Part shown: piece by piece, positions 26,078-35,081 of the stretch
How positions within the stretch are numbered: position 1 is the stretch's first letter
Layout of the letters: every line of letters begins with the position of its first letter
Source: CALODL01 sp942492115
GTDB lineage: Bacteria > Planctomycetota > Phycisphaerae > UBA1845 > CAIVHJ01
Reading direction: 5' to 3'
Length of the DNA: 64,000 bases
Assembly (NCBI GenBank): GCA_942492115.1
Contig: CALODL010000015.1
Coordinates: forward strand, 248,001 to 312,000
Notes under the pieces: model-generated
Databases searched by the model: none
The model's input: the letters and a program-made list of their open reading frames with translations, nothing else
What the model was told of the DNA's origin: nothing
Translations under genes and position numbers: made by a program

Positions 26078-27418
26078 ATGAGTGCACTAACATGGATGGC
26101 CGTACTCCTCGCAGGCCTGTGCCTGACACAGACGAAGCAGGAACCCGCGCAACCCGAACCCGCTTCTCCCCCCGCCATCAGTACCGACCGCTTGCCACGA
26201 CTCGTCGTTGAATCTTCAAGCGTTGCGCTGGGCACGGTCCGAGAAGGGCAAGTCTACGAAATCAGTTTCCAGCTGAGCAACGCCGGCCATGCCGACCTGC
26301 GCATCGAGAAAGTCCTGAGTTCGTGCGCCTGTACGGTCGCACGTCTTGAGACGGCTAAACTGGCCCCCTCAGAGACAGTTACGTTGTTCGCAACGTTCGA
26401 TACCACTGACCTCAATGGACGCAAGCTCGAGAGCATCGAGGTCCTGTCAAACGACCCGACGAACCCGCGTACAGTCTTGTCGATCGATGCACACATCCAA
26501 AGGATGTTCACGCTTGAACCCAGTCATGTTCGACTGCCCAACGGCCTGGGCTTTCAAAGCGAACAACGCGGTCGCCAGTTGCCTGCCGTCATGGTTTTGG
26601 CTGGCCAACGCGAACAGCCCATCGAACTGGGGAGTATTCAGATCGATGTCCCGGGAGTCGAGTGTCGCCCACGCCCCGTGGTCGAGAACGGCTACCAGGG
26701 TTACGAGCTCACGTTCGCCTTATCCGAATCAATTGCTACGGGGGCCTTGCGGGCCACCGCGCGCATCCCGGTCGTGGTCGCAGGCGAACAACGCACCATC
26801 AAGTTCCCGATTCACGGCGAAGTCGTGTCGAACATCCTGTTCACGCCGGCGATGGTGCCCCCGTTGACCGAGACGTTACCCGGCGCGGAGATACCATATG
26901 GGCGTATCACCCTGCGCGCTGCCGCCTCGAACAAACCGTTCAAGATTCGGGAGGTCCGCTGCGGCTCTCAGCTGAGCTCGACAGTGGAAGAACTGATCGA
27001 TGGCCGCGAATACCACGTCACACTTGCAGCTTCCCAGCAGGCCCGCCCAGGCCCCTGTGCGCAACTCGTTACTATCGTGACGGACAGCCCCGAACAGCCG
27101 ACCATTCGAATCCCGGTCTACGCTCAAATCGCAGCGCTCGTGGTCACTTCGCCGGCCAGTGTGTACTTGTATCGTGACGGCGGCGCGGAGCACACCACGG
27201 AAACGATCACGTTGATGGCCCGCACGGGCACGGCGCCAACGATCGGTGATGCAACCGTCGACAATCCGCATTTCAAGGTAACCAAGATCGAAAACGGCGT
27301 AACTGTACAGCTGGCGGCAGCAGCCCCTCAAGGACGTCACGAAGGCTTGATCACCGTGTATACTAATGTGCCGACGGCCCGCGAACTGGTCGTGCCCGTC
27401 ATCGCTGACATCCGCTGA
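26078..27418 (+). CDS. Secreted DUF1573-domain protein
   Basis: 446 residues with CGGAGTCTTCA before the ATG and a hydrophobic start (SALTWMAVLLAGLCLTQT) that reads as a signal peptide or membrane anchor. Residues ~45-140 carry the DUF1573 signature: SSSVALGTVREGQVYEISFQ, LSNAGHADLRIEKVLSSCAC, and SNDPTNPRTVLSI. This is an immunoglobulin-like beta-sandwich domain with the conserved SCACTV. Two further beta-sandwich regions follow (NKPFKIREVRCGSQLSSTV..., TDSPEQPTIRIPVYAQI). The domain is common on exported proteins of Planctomycetes and Bacteroidetes, where it is thought to be structural. It heads a likely operon with the next two genes (12 and 11 bases apart). The precise role is unknown. 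Confidence 0.85.
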   Translation: MSALTWMAVLLAGLCLTQTKQEPAQPEPASPPAISTDRLPRLVVESSSVALGTVREGQVYEISFQLSNAGHADLRIEKVLSSCACTVARLETAKLAPSETVTLFATFDTTDLNGRKLESIEVLSNDPTNPRTVLSIDAHIQRMFTLEPSHVRLPNGLGFQSEQRGRQLPAVMVLAGQREQPIELGSIQIDVPGVECRPRPVVENGYQGYELTFALSESIATGALRATARIPVVVAGEQRTIKFPIHGEVVSNILFTPAMVPPLTETLPGAEIPYGRITLRAAASNKPFKIREVRCGSQLSSTVEELIDGREYHVTLAASQQARPGPCAQLVTIVTDSPEQPTIRIPVYAQIAALVVTSPASVYLYRDGGAEHTTETITLMARTGTAPTIGDATVDNPHFKVTKIENGVTVQLAAAAPQGRHEGLITVYTNVPTARELVVPVIADIR

Positions 27419-27430
27419 ATCGGAACGCCC

Positions 27431-27607
27431 ATGAACTCACAACAATCGATAGAGCCCACCGCCCAGGAAGACGCCCCACTTGGTGATTGGCCGGAACCCG
27501 CCTCAATGGTGGGTGCCGTCTGCTCGGGCCTGGTATGGGCCGCGTGGATCGCGTTCCTCATCTGGATGATGTTCGAACGCATCAATACGCCGCAATTCAG
27601 CCAGTAA
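27431..27607 (+). CDS. Single-span membrane micro-protein
   Basis: 58 residues starting MNSQQSIEPTAQEDAPLGDW, with an acidic cytoplasmic-looking N-terminus and one clear membrane helix (VGAVCSGLVWAAWIAFLIWM) followed by FERINTPQFSQ. It lies 12 bases after the DUF1573 gene and 11 bases before the glycosyltransferase-like gene, in the same direction, so co-translation is likely. The upstream ribosome site is weak. It has no recognised family. The ordered layout (polar segment, helix, short tail) and tight spacing argue for a real gene, perhaps a small subunit that anchors or regulates its neighbours' products. Confidence 0.6.
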   Translation: MNSQQSIEPTAQEDAPLGDWPEPASMVGAVCSGLVWAAWIAFLIWMMFERINTPQFSQ

Positions 27608-27618
27608 TCCGGTGATCC

Positions 27619-29364
27619 ATGTCACCAGCAACATTGCCGTTGATTGATCCAGCCGTTTTCGCGCGGAATCTTGCGGCTCTGACGACCCATCAACCCCGGG
27701 TTGCAACTCAACTCGCGACCGTCCACCCTCCACCGTCTGCAGATCCGGCAGTCTCGCGCGACGGGTACACGACGTTCAGGGTGACCTCCGACGATTGCCC
27801 GGCACGCTGGCTGGGGCACAGTTCCATGCCGGGGATCAGCAGTGCGGCCCTGATTGGCAGTTTCAAGCCGGGCCAGGGCAACATCCTCCTCCCATCTCTC
27901 GGCCACGGCCATGAGGCACGCCTTCTGCTCGCGCGACTTGGCGCACACCGTGCCGTCTTCGCGTGGGATGACGACCCGACCACCCCCACGCTGGCACTGA
28001 TGCTCCACGATTTCTCGGCGGACCTCCGACTGGGGCGTCTCGTGCTGGCTCTGGGTGACGCTCCGGAGGCGGCCCTCGAGCAGGCCATGGGGGACTACCC
28101 GACACACCTGCCACCCGGCGCGATCCTCGCCGCCCCCTACCTGAGCGGAACCGCAGCCAGTCAGATCCAGTTGGCTGCCGAAGCCATCGCCAATCGGCAT
28201 CACCAGCGGTTACTCCGCGCAGCCCGTCCGGCGCGCCCGCCCAGCCACGGACCGGACGTTGCGCGACGCATCGGGATTATCTGCCGTGTCCCGGACCCAG
28301 CATCCACCGCGATCGTTCAGGGCCTGTCTGCGGCCGCCCAAGACCTGGACATCGCCCACAGTACCCACGTGGCTGATCGACCTGCCCACGTCCCCCTGGC
28401 AGCACTCACAGAACAGCTCGGCAACGCGCCGATCACGGACGCCATCCTGATCGACCAGAACCGCGACGAATTTGGCGGCTTGTTCGATGACGGGACGCGC
28501 TGCGTCAGCTGGATGACAACAGAGCGGACTGCGTCGCAGGCCACGGTTCCCGGTCACGCCGTAGCACTGACGCCGGCCATTGCGACGGCATGTTGCGGCT
28601 CCGGCTCAACACTCGAAGTACTCGGCCCCGCAGTTTGCCCGCATGTGTTCAAACCTGCAGACGGTCAACCCTCGCACGATGTCATGGTCATTGTGGACAC
28701 TGCACCATTCGATGCTGCTGCCGTTGATCTCAAATGGGAATCCCATGTCAACATGTGGTCAACTGCCGTTGAGCGGATACGCCGCAATCCCCGACCATTA
28801 ACGTGCGCCGCAGCGGAAAGCCTGCTCGATGCCGTCTGCCGCGAACAGCGCATCGTGCTCGACACGGTCGACCTGCGTCAGCGTCTGATCCAACTACTCA
28901 GCCGGCGCGTGGCTCCAACCTGCACGGTGATACAACTGGCTGAGCACCTCGCGCGCCGTGGGATCACGATGCAAATTTACGGCTCGGGCTGGACGGCTGT
29001 CGAACGAGCTGTGCAGTGCTACGCCGGCCCGGCTCCTGGACCTGAGGAGCGGAACGAAGCCTACAACGCGACACGTGTGTTCGTGAGTGTCGACCGCGGT
29101 CTCGAGGACACCTCCAGGATTCTCGAGGCCCTCGCGGCGGGGGCATGCGTTGCGATCCCCACCCCCCTGCTGAACGACTCCGCCTCGGTCCACGCGGAAC
29201 TCCTGACCGTCCTGCCCCAGTTCGAAACGCCCGCCCATGGGGCGGACCTCGTCTCAACGATCCTTCTGGCAGATGAGGATCACTGCGCACAAGCCCGCGA
29301 GATCGTGCGGGAAAAGCACCTGATGAGGCACCGTTTGGCCTCTCTAATGCAATTTTGTGCCTAA
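27619..29364 (+). CDS. Glycosyltransferase-like protein (CgeB-like C-terminus)
   Basis: 581 residues with no signal peptide. The N-terminal ~200 residues have a Rossmann-like look (SFKPGQGNILLPSLGHGHEA, YLSGTAASQIQLAAEAIANR). From ~213 (ARRIGIICRVPDPASTAIVQ) the sequence follows the layout of CgeB/DUF3880-type glycosyltransferases: a first Rossmann half, then GITMQIYGSGWTAVERAV, NEAYNATRVFVSVDRGLED, and SRILEALAAGACVAIPTPLL, the donor-binding E-x-L-A-x-G segment of GT-B enzymes. The likely role is transfer of a sugar to an unknown acceptor in the cytoplasm, perhaps for surface glycans or protein glycosylation. It is last in the run with DUF1573 and the micro-protein. The fold is probable; the substrate is not known. 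Confidence 0.55.
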   Translation: MSPATLPLIDPAVFARNLAALTTHQPRVATQLATVHPPPSADPAVSRDGYTTFRVTSDDCPARWLGHSSMPGISSAALIGSFKPGQGNILLPSLGHGHEARLLLARLGAHRAVFAWDDDPTTPTLALMLHDFSADLRLGRLVLALGDAPEAALEQAMGDYPTHLPPGAILAAPYLSGTAASQIQLAAEAIANRHHQRLLRAARPARPPSHGPDVARRIGIICRVPDPASTAIVQGLSAAAQDLDIAHSTHVADRPAHVPLAALTEQLGNAPITDAILIDQNRDEFGGLFDDGTRCVSWMTTERTASQATVPGHAVALTPAIATACCGSGSTLEVLGPAVCPHVFKPADGQPSHDVMVIVDTAPFDAAAVDLKWESHVNMWSTAVERIRRNPRPLTCAAAESLLDAVCREQRIVLDTVDLRQRLIQLLSRRVAPTCTVIQLAEHLARRGITMQIYGSGWTAVERAVQCYAGPAPGPEERNEAYNATRVFVSVDRGLEDTSRILEALAAGACVAIPTPLLNDSASVHAELLTVLPQFETPAHGADLVSTILLADEDHCAQAREIVREKHLMRHRLASLMQFCA

Positions 29365-29737
29365 GTGGAACGTTATCTGTAAGAAATAGTCTGGTTATCG
29401 CGAATATTGATGAGGGGAAACCGGGGGAATGGTGGCCCCGATGTCGCGTAGACAGACAAGGGGACAGATTCCCCACTGATGGACAACCCCGAACAGCGGT
29501 CGTTCTTGGGGTGCCCCAAGTGTCCGCCCCATCCAGGGCACACACTGACGGGCGGTCCACCGGAGAGAAAAGCTCGTGTCACTCAAGATGTTACGAACAT
29601 CACCTGGCGTGCTCCCCGCCTGACGGAGTGCCATGAAAACCGCGTCATACGCGGAGACGTATAATTTTTGGGGTCTGGGGCTTGTACGGGATTCAGCGCT
29701 TCGGCGACTGACCCCGCTCGCGAATGGGGTGAAATTG
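29365..29737. other. Gene-free leader region of the sigma-factor gene
   Basis: About 370 bases with no supported ORF. An in-frame ATG at 29633 would extend the sigma factor by 35 residues that do not look family-like. Probably promoter and leader of the sigma gene; no consensus element was pinned down. Confidence 0.35.
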
Positions 29738-30556
29738 ATGGTTCATAGTAATCTTCCGTTGATGGATGCGCTCGAGAGTCTGCCCGAGCCTCCGCGTTTT
29801 ATTGCACACGAAGAGTTGAGCGGCTCGCGGGCACGGCGACGGTTGTTCGAGGAGGCGCCCGAGCCGGGCCCTGAAGGCAAACTGTCTCCCGCCGAAGAGT
29901 CACTGATGTTCAAACGAATGAATTTCAGTGCTCTGCGTCTCAACCGCATATGGAAGCAGCGCCGTGAACTGACCGCGGATGAGCGCAGTCAGTACATCGA
30001 GTGGTATACACGCTACTTCCAACTGCGTGAGAGAATCGTTGGCGCCAACCTCGGGCTGGTGTTCAAGCTCCTCAGTAAGAACCGATTCACGAATGTCGAC
30101 TTCGATGATCTACGTAGTGAAGGCCTCATGGCCTTGCTGCGTGCAACCGACACGTTCAACCCGTGGGTCGGATTCCGCTTCAGCACTTATGCATGTAACG
30201 CCATCATTCGAGCATTTGCCCGCGCCTCCGAGCTGCAGAGCAAGCGGCAGCACCTGTGGAGCAACCCGTATGATCCTAAACTGGAGCCGAGCAACTGGGG
30301 TGACTTCCAGCGCTCCGAGGAGGTTGGTCTGATCGCTGAACGGGTCGGCGTCGCGCTGAGGGATCAGCGTTCCGGCCTGAGCGAGCATGAACGATTCGTA
30401 CTCAAGGAACGCTTCGGTCATCCGACCGGCGACCGAGCGACGCTGAAGACCGTTGGCAAGATGATGAACATCAGCAAGGAACGCGTACGGCAGATCCAGG
30501 CTTCGGCCCTGGCCAAACTCCGACGATTCCTGGCCAGCGACCCCGTGCTGCAATAA
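29738..30556 (+). CDS. Sigma-70 family RNA polymerase sigma factor (RpoD-like)
   Basis: 272 residues from the ATG at 29738 (MVHSNLPLMDALESLPEPPR). Region 2 is well kept: LRERIVGANLGLVFKLLSKN, FDDLRSEGLMALLRATDTFN, and VGFRFSTYACNAIIRAFARA, which holds core binding and -10 recognition. The C-terminus is region 4 with the helix-turn-helix for the -35 element: ERFGHPTGDRATLKTVGKMM, NISKERVRQIQASALAKLRR. A long region 1.1 is absent and region 3 is short, so it is a group 2/3-type alternative factor rather than the housekeeping one. The unusually long N-terminal ~90 residues have no assigned function. No anti-sigma gene is adjacent. A strong terminator follows. Confidence 0.9.
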   Translation: MVHSNLPLMDALESLPEPPRFIAHEELSGSRARRRLFEEAPEPGPEGKLSPAEESLMFKRMNFSALRLNRIWKQRRELTADERSQYIEWYTRYFQLRERIVGANLGLVFKLLSKNRFTNVDFDDLRSEGLMALLRATDTFNPWVGFRFSTYACNAIIRAFARASELQSKRQHLWSNPYDPKLEPSNWGDFQRSEEVGLIAERVGVALRDQRSGLSEHERFVLKERFGHPTGDRATLKTVGKMMNISKERVRQIQASALAKLRRFLASDPVLQ

Positions 30557-30581
30557 TTCGCCCGACGCAAACGTGCGACAG

Positions 30582-30610
30582 GCGGGAGCCCCGGGCTCCC
30601 GCTTTCTTTT
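30582..30610 (+). terminator. Intrinsic terminator after the sigma-factor gene
   Basis: Ten-base stem GCGGGAGCCC / GGGCTCCCGC (30582-30591 with 30593-30602) around one C, followed by TTTCTTTTT, 26 bases after the stop. Confidence 0.85.
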
Positions 30611-30899
30611 TGGTTCTTCACGACATTCCGGATGGGCCTTCGCACATGATCCTTGTTGACGCACGCGTGACGGAGGATTCGAGGCATTGGCCGCTGCGGG
30701 GGAAAGCGGTCGCTGAAGCCCGTTCAGAACACGATCGCCGCGTTGCCTTGACCACCCGAAAGATTCCAGGTATTTTGCTTGCTGACGGAGATGTTCTGAT
30801 GTTCATGTGTTTGACCCACTCTTTGAAGCAGCCAACCGTTTCCACTGGTGCTGCGCGGGAGCAGGTCACCTAGAGCCTTCGTCTTATCCAACCAAACGA
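30611..30899. other. Unassigned ~290-base leader before the MATE gene
   Basis: Lies between two strong plus-strand terminators. It contains an 87-codon ORF (30610-30873) without a ribosome site or familiar sequence. Any transcript started here would run into the terminator at 30900-30936, so the segment is either a small-RNA gene or the sensing part of a 5' leader. No known riboswitch or SRP/tmRNA core was found. Confidence 0.45.
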
Positions 30900-30936
30900 A
30901 AGCCCCAGGAGCCTGAGCTTCTGGGGCTTTTTTTTT
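30900..30936 (+). terminator. Strong terminator directly before the MATE gene start
   Basis: Thirteen-pair stem (30900-30912 with 30917-30929, loop CTGA, one G-U pair) running into a tract of eight T residues. The T-run ends 14 bases before the GGAG ribosome site of the MATE gene, the position of a riboswitch or attenuator expression platform. Confidence 0.85.
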
Positions 30937-30963
30937 GTGCCCCGATTACCGGAGCTTGTCGTT

Positions 30964-32415
30964 GTGTCAGCCGAAGAAGCACGATTCAGTCCAGATCTCA
31001 ACCGCAGCGAGCTGCGCAACGTGGTCGCCATGGCCATTCCCATGGTCATTACGACGTGCAGCCCGATGGTCATGCGGGTCGCGGACTTTACGTTCGTGTC
31101 CCGACTCGGAATCGACGCGAAGGCGGCCATCCTCCCAGCTCAGATGCTCTTGTGGTGTTACCTGGCCTGGTGTATCGGAACCGTATCGGCGGTGAACACC
31201 GTTGCGGCCCAATCACTGGGCCGCGGGCGACGTCCAGAGTGCAGCGCCTATGCCTGGCAGGGGTTGTATCTGGCGATCCTCACCGGGGGCGGTGGTGCAC
31301 TGTTGTGGTTCACATACCCTGCGATCTTCGAAGCGATAGGCCACGCCCCGCGCATTCGCGAACTGGAAATCGCCTATGCGCGCGTGGGTGTGTTTTCCTT
31401 CATCCCAACCGTTGCGGCGGCCGCCCTGGGGTCGTTCTTCACCGGAATCCATCGCCCCTGGACGACGATGGTCGCAGCGGTCGAAGCGAATGCACTGAAC
31501 ATCGTGCTCGACTACGGGTTGATCTTCGGGAAATGGGGGTTGCCCGAGTGCGGCTTTACCGGCGCGGCCAGCGCCACGGTCATCGCGGCAGCATATCAAG
31601 TACTGCGTTTGCTGGCCGTATTCCTGTCAGCGAAGACCGACTCCGTCTACCACTCGCGCTCCACATGGGGGTTCGATGGCACACGGTTGAAGCCCATCTG
31701 GCAGGTTGGGTACCCCATCGGGTTCCAGTGGTTGAGCGACGTCATTGTCTGGGCGGTTTTCGTCACCGTATTGATTGGGCGTTTTGGCGAGGTCGCCCTC
31801 GCCGCATCCAACACTGCGTGGCAGTTCATCCGCATCGGCTTCATGCCGATGATCGGCGTTGGGGAGGCCCTGACCGCATTGGTCGGTCGAGCCATCGGCC
31901 AGCAGCGTCCTGACCGCGCCCGCCGAGTTACGAATATTGCCATCGCGATCACGTTCCTCTACGTCGGGTCATTGTCAGTCGTCTACGTCAAGTTCCGCTA
32001 TGCCCTGATGGGGTTGTTCAATGTCGACCCGGCAGTCATTGCCCTGGGCGGCTCGATCATGGTCTGCGTTGCGATCTTTCAGCTCGCCGACGTCCTGGGG
32101 ACCTGCTATTACTTTGCACTCCGCGGTGCCGGGGACACGCGGTGGACGATGGTGATGTTCATCGTCGGCCATTGGCTCGTGGTCATTGGCGGAGGCTCGA
32201 CCATCGTGGCGCTGCGCCCGGACCTCGGCGCCATGGGCCCGTGGGCCGTGGCGACTTCGCTCATCTGCCTCACTGGACTGATGTTACGTTGGCGCTGGCG
32301 TGGTGGTGCGTGGGAGCACATCCGTCTCCTCGGCAGGGTTGAGCGCGATGAAGACTCTGATTCCACGGACGTTGCTTCAGATCTTCAGGAGGAACCCGTC
32401 CCAACTGCCCGATAA
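30964..32415 (+). CDS. MATE-family multidrug/toxin exporter
   Basis: 483 residues. The GTG at 30964 is chosen because GGAG lies at 30951-30954 with good spacing; a GTG at 30937 would start inside the terminator T-run. Twelve membrane segments are apparent, in two homologous halves: NVVAMAIPMVITTCSPMVMR, VADFTFVSRLGIDAKAA, then IWQVGYPIGFQWLSDVIVWA and WQFIRIGFMPMIGVGEALTA, the duplicated MATE pattern of paired six-helix bundles. It exports cationic drugs or metabolites in exchange for Na+ or H+ at the inner membrane. It ends in a polar acidic tail. The upstream terminator suggests that its expression is controlled by anti-termination. The substrate is not predictable. Confidence 0.9.
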   Translation: MSAEEARFSPDLNRSELRNVVAMAIPMVITTCSPMVMRVADFTFVSRLGIDAKAAILPAQMLLWCYLAWCIGTVSAVNTVAAQSLGRGRRPECSAYAWQGLYLAILTGGGGALLWFTYPAIFEAIGHAPRIRELEIAYARVGVFSFIPTVAAAALGSFFTGIHRPWTTMVAAVEANALNIVLDYGLIFGKWGLPECGFTGAASATVIAAAYQVLRLLAVFLSAKTDSVYHSRSTWGFDGTRLKPIWQVGYPIGFQWLSDVIVWAVFVTVLIGRFGEVALAASNTAWQFIRIGFMPMIGVGEALTALVGRAIGQQRPDRARRVTNIAIAITFLYVGSLSVVYVKFRYALMGLFNVDPAVIALGGSIMVCVAIFQLADVLGTCYYFALRGAGDTRWTMVMFIVGHWLVVIGGGSTIVALRPDLGAMGPWAVATSLICLTGLMLRWRWRGGAWEHIRLLGRVERDEDSDSTDVASDLQEEPVPTAR

Positions 32416-32435
32416 GTCTTGTTATTGTGTGCAAG

Positions 32436-32464
32436 TTGCAAATCTGGACCTAAGTCTGTATATA
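32436..32464 (+). promoter_or_regulatory. Candidate sigma-70 promoter before the HEAT-repeat gene
   Basis: TTGCAA, 17 bases, TATATA(TT), about 100 bases before the start of the HEAT gene. A CCTAA...TTAGG inverted repeat overlaps the -10 region and could be an operator. Confidence 0.4.
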
Positions 32465-32567
32465 TTTAGGTGTTAGGTTTGCACACGCTCAACCTGACGG
32501 CAGGCGGCAATCGAGTTTCATTCTCGCCATCCGGCGCTACCGGCGCCGGTTTTTCTTCGCCGGGAAG

Positions 32568-35081
32568 ATGACCATCAGAATGCTCTGGTCCAGTCGAGTT
32601 GCGCTCGCCGGTGCGATGTGTGGCGTCTTGGCGATCCCTACCATCGCTTCCGGCCAAAAAGACCCCTCTGCGCACCCGGTGCAGCTGTCAGAAGACCAGC
32701 GCTATGATCTGCGCAATTGGGCGGACACCGTCAAGAACCCCGATGCAACGAGCGATCGCCGGAAGTACGATGCCAGGCGGCTCATTGGAGTGGATTGGCC
32801 CCAGGCCATCGATGAAGTGCTGACCATTCTGGCCACACGCGATGGCTCTGACGCCAGCATCTACGTCTGTCAGGCCATCGCCTCCAACCCCCCGCCACGC
32901 CAGGAATTCGCCGGCGCGCTCCTCGATCTGTTGTCCGACCCCAGCGATGTGGTCCGGCGCGAAGCAGGGTTGGCGCTGGCGCAATACAAAGGCACGGCGA
33001 TCGCAAGCGAGCTCGTGGTCCTGGCACGGGACAGCTCTCTGGCCAATTACGCCCGCGCGTCCGCCCTCGAATCCATCGCACGCCTGAGTGACAGTCGTCA
33101 AGCCATTGGTATTCTCATGCCGCTGATCAGCGACCGCGATGTGCCCCAACCTGCCTTGTTCGCTGCGCTGTCCGAAGCGTCAGGCATGCACTTCGGACAG
33201 AACGAAGATGCCTGGCGGCAATGGTGGAAGAACACGAAGAATCTCGGCCAGGAAGAGTGGTACGAGATGACCATCGCAGCACTACGTGAACGTGAACAGC
33301 AGCGCATCGGTTATCTCACCGACCTCGAGGAGCGGTTCGTGTCCGATCGGGCACGGCTCTATCGCCTGACGCCCAATGGCGAGCGACTGACCCTGCTGAT
33401 CACTTCACTGACTGATCCACTCGAGAAGTTGCGCCTGCTGGCGCTGGACCTGGTCATGAACAATATTGCGGAGGGGAATCTGCCAAGCGGTGACCTGCTA
33501 CTGCACCTGCGAGATGCCATCAACGATCCTGCCCCGGCGGTGCGCAAGAAAACCCTGAGCATTCTCGGTCATCTACGTGAGCCCGAGGATGCCGCGGCGA
33601 TCATCGAACTCCTGGCCCGCGAGAAGAACGAGGACGTCATCCTCTCTTCCATCGAGGCGATTGGAAGGCTGTCCAATGCCGAGGCTGTTCAGCCATTGCT
33701 GACCATCATGGTCAACCCGGCGCGACCTGCCACGACTCGTGCCGCTGCGGCCCGCAGCCTCGGCGCGCTGTGCCGTAAGGATGCGACCCCATCACTGGCC
33801 TCCACCGACCCCCGAACCTACAACCAAGTCGTCGACGCACTCATCTCGGAATACGAGTCGTCGATCGAAGTGCCCGAGTTGCGTCTGGCCGTCCTGACCG
33901 CCATGTCCATGATCGCAGCCCCACAGTTCTCAGCCATGCTCATAGACTACCTGCAACACGCCCAAGCCGACGTCCGCTCGCGTTGCATCACGGGTCTGGC
34001 CGCCATGGGTAACTCACGGAATCTCACGAACATCGTCGACCTCCTGGATGATCCCGATGTTGCCGTCCGGCGAAGGGCGGCCAATGCGGCACAGACGCTG
34101 GGCCGGACCGAAAACCACTTGTCCAGCCTGCTCAATCGCCTGCGGCTCGAAACGGAAGTGTCCGTGCGCGATGCGGTCTGGCAGGCTTTTGTTCACATCT
34201 GGGACCTTCAGGAGTTGTCAATCAAGCTGGCCTGGACGCGCAAGCTCAACGATTTCTCGAGCGAGCAGGTTGAACTGCTCGTCAAGCTCGAAGCAACGTT
34301 GACCCGTGACGGCTCGCCATCCACCGACCTCATCGACGTATGGCGGCGTCTGGCGAATCGCTACGAGCAACTCGCCAAGTTCGACGAAGCTGCGCGCTAC
34401 TGGACAATGGTCAGCGACTCTCTGCCGTCCTCGGCCGCGGGGAGTCGCGATGAAGCGGTTGTCGGGTTGTATCGCGTCAATCTTCGCGGAGGCCAGGATC
34501 GTGATGCAGCCACCTTGGCGCGACGCCTGCTGGGCCAATCGCCAAACTTCCGCAACATGATCAGCGAGGAAACGATCTCCTACCTCGCGGATCTTCAGGT
34601 AGAAGGCCGCGCAGAGCGGGTCACCGTCGTCGTCAAGCTCGTGCGCACAGCCATGCCCGAGTTGCTCGATGCGGCCTTCGAACAACGCCTTGCGCCGTTT
34701 GAAGGCCACTCGGAGGATGCGAGTGAAATCCAACCCCCTGCCCCCCCACCGTGTGGGGCCCTTACGCCAGATTCATGCGGGCCGTGCAAAACGGCGAACC
34801 AGTACATCCGCAGACAGCAGTCCGTCCAGAGCAGCACTGATGATACCGCCCGCATAACCTGCCCCCTCCCCCATCGGGTACAACCCCGGGGTCGACACCG
34901 ACTCGCGACTGTCCGGTGCGCGGACCACGCGGACCGGAGCGCTGGCCCGCGACTCAGGTGCAGTCACGACACCTTCGGAGCCCGCATATCCCGGCAAGCG
35001 TTGGTCGAGGATCGCAAGCGCCCGCGCGATCGCTGCGCCCACGCGGTCAGGCAGCAGTGGCAGAATCGGACACCACTTTGA
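32568..35081 (+). CDS. Exported HEAT-repeat protein, 3' end uncertain
   Basis: 837 residues as read. The N-terminus (MLWSSRVALAGAMCGVLAIP, starting 12 bases in) is a signal peptide; ATG codons at 32568 and 32580 are both possible. The body is HEAT-like alpha-helical repeats of ~30-35 residues (LLDLLSDPSDVVRREAGLAL, LRDAINDPAPAVRKKTLSIL, IVDLLDDPDVAVRRRAANAA), a curved protein-binding scaffold in the periplasm. The last ~110 residues, after QPPAPPP at ~725, are basic, irregular and overlap the convergent FAD-protein gene by 309 bases. They follow a run of seven C (34741-34747), so the natural end may be near 34840 or 34857 in another frame if that run is miscounted. The domain is sure; the C-terminus is not. 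Confidence 0.8.
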   Translation: MTIRMLWSSRVALAGAMCGVLAIPTIASGQKDPSAHPVQLSEDQRYDLRNWADTVKNPDATSDRRKYDARRLIGVDWPQAIDEVLTILATRDGSDASIYVCQAIASNPPPRQEFAGALLDLLSDPSDVVRREAGLALAQYKGTAIASELVVLARDSSLANYARASALESIARLSDSRQAIGILMPLISDRDVPQPALFAALSEASGMHFGQNEDAWRQWWKNTKNLGQEEWYEMTIAALREREQQRIGYLTDLEERFVSDRARLYRLTPNGERLTLLITSLTDPLEKLRLLALDLVMNNIAEGNLPSGDLLLHLRDAINDPAPAVRKKTLSILGHLREPEDAAAIIELLAREKNEDVILSSIEAIGRLSNAEAVQPLLTIMVNPARPATTRAAAARSLGALCRKDATPSLASTDPRTYNQVVDALISEYESSIEVPELRLAVLTAMSMIAAPQFSAMLIDYLQHAQADVRSRCITGLAAMGNSRNLTNIVDLLDDPDVAVRRRAANAAQTLGRTENHLSSLLNRLRLETEVSVRDAVWQAFVHIWDLQELSIKLAWTRKLNDFSSEQVELLVKLEATLTRDGSPSTDLIDVWRRLANRYEQLAKFDEAARYWTMVSDSLPSSAAGSRDEAVVGLYRVNLRGGQDRDAATLARRLLGQSPNFRNMISEETISYLADLQVEGRAERVTVVVKLVRTAMPELLDAAFEQRLAPFEGHSEDASEIQPPAPPPCGALTPDSCGPCKTANQYIRRQQSVQSSTDDTARITCPLPHRVQPRGRHRLATVRCADHADRSAGPRLRCSHDTFGARISRQALVEDRKRPRDRCAHAVRQQWQNRTPL

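Noticed and set aside
29380..29640. GC-rich imperfect inverted repeats before the sigma-factor gene
   Set aside because: Pairings are short and scattered, with no consistent structure or T-run.
30610..30873. 87-codon ORF before the MATE gene
   Set aside because: No ribosome site, no signal peptide or motif, irregular composition; better explained as leader sequence.
30770..30900. Possible SRP (4.5S) RNA: TTGAAGCAGCC resembles part of the conserved helix 8 and a terminator follows
   Set aside because: The GGAA-type tetraloop and the CAGG side of the internal loop are absent, and the ends do not pair.
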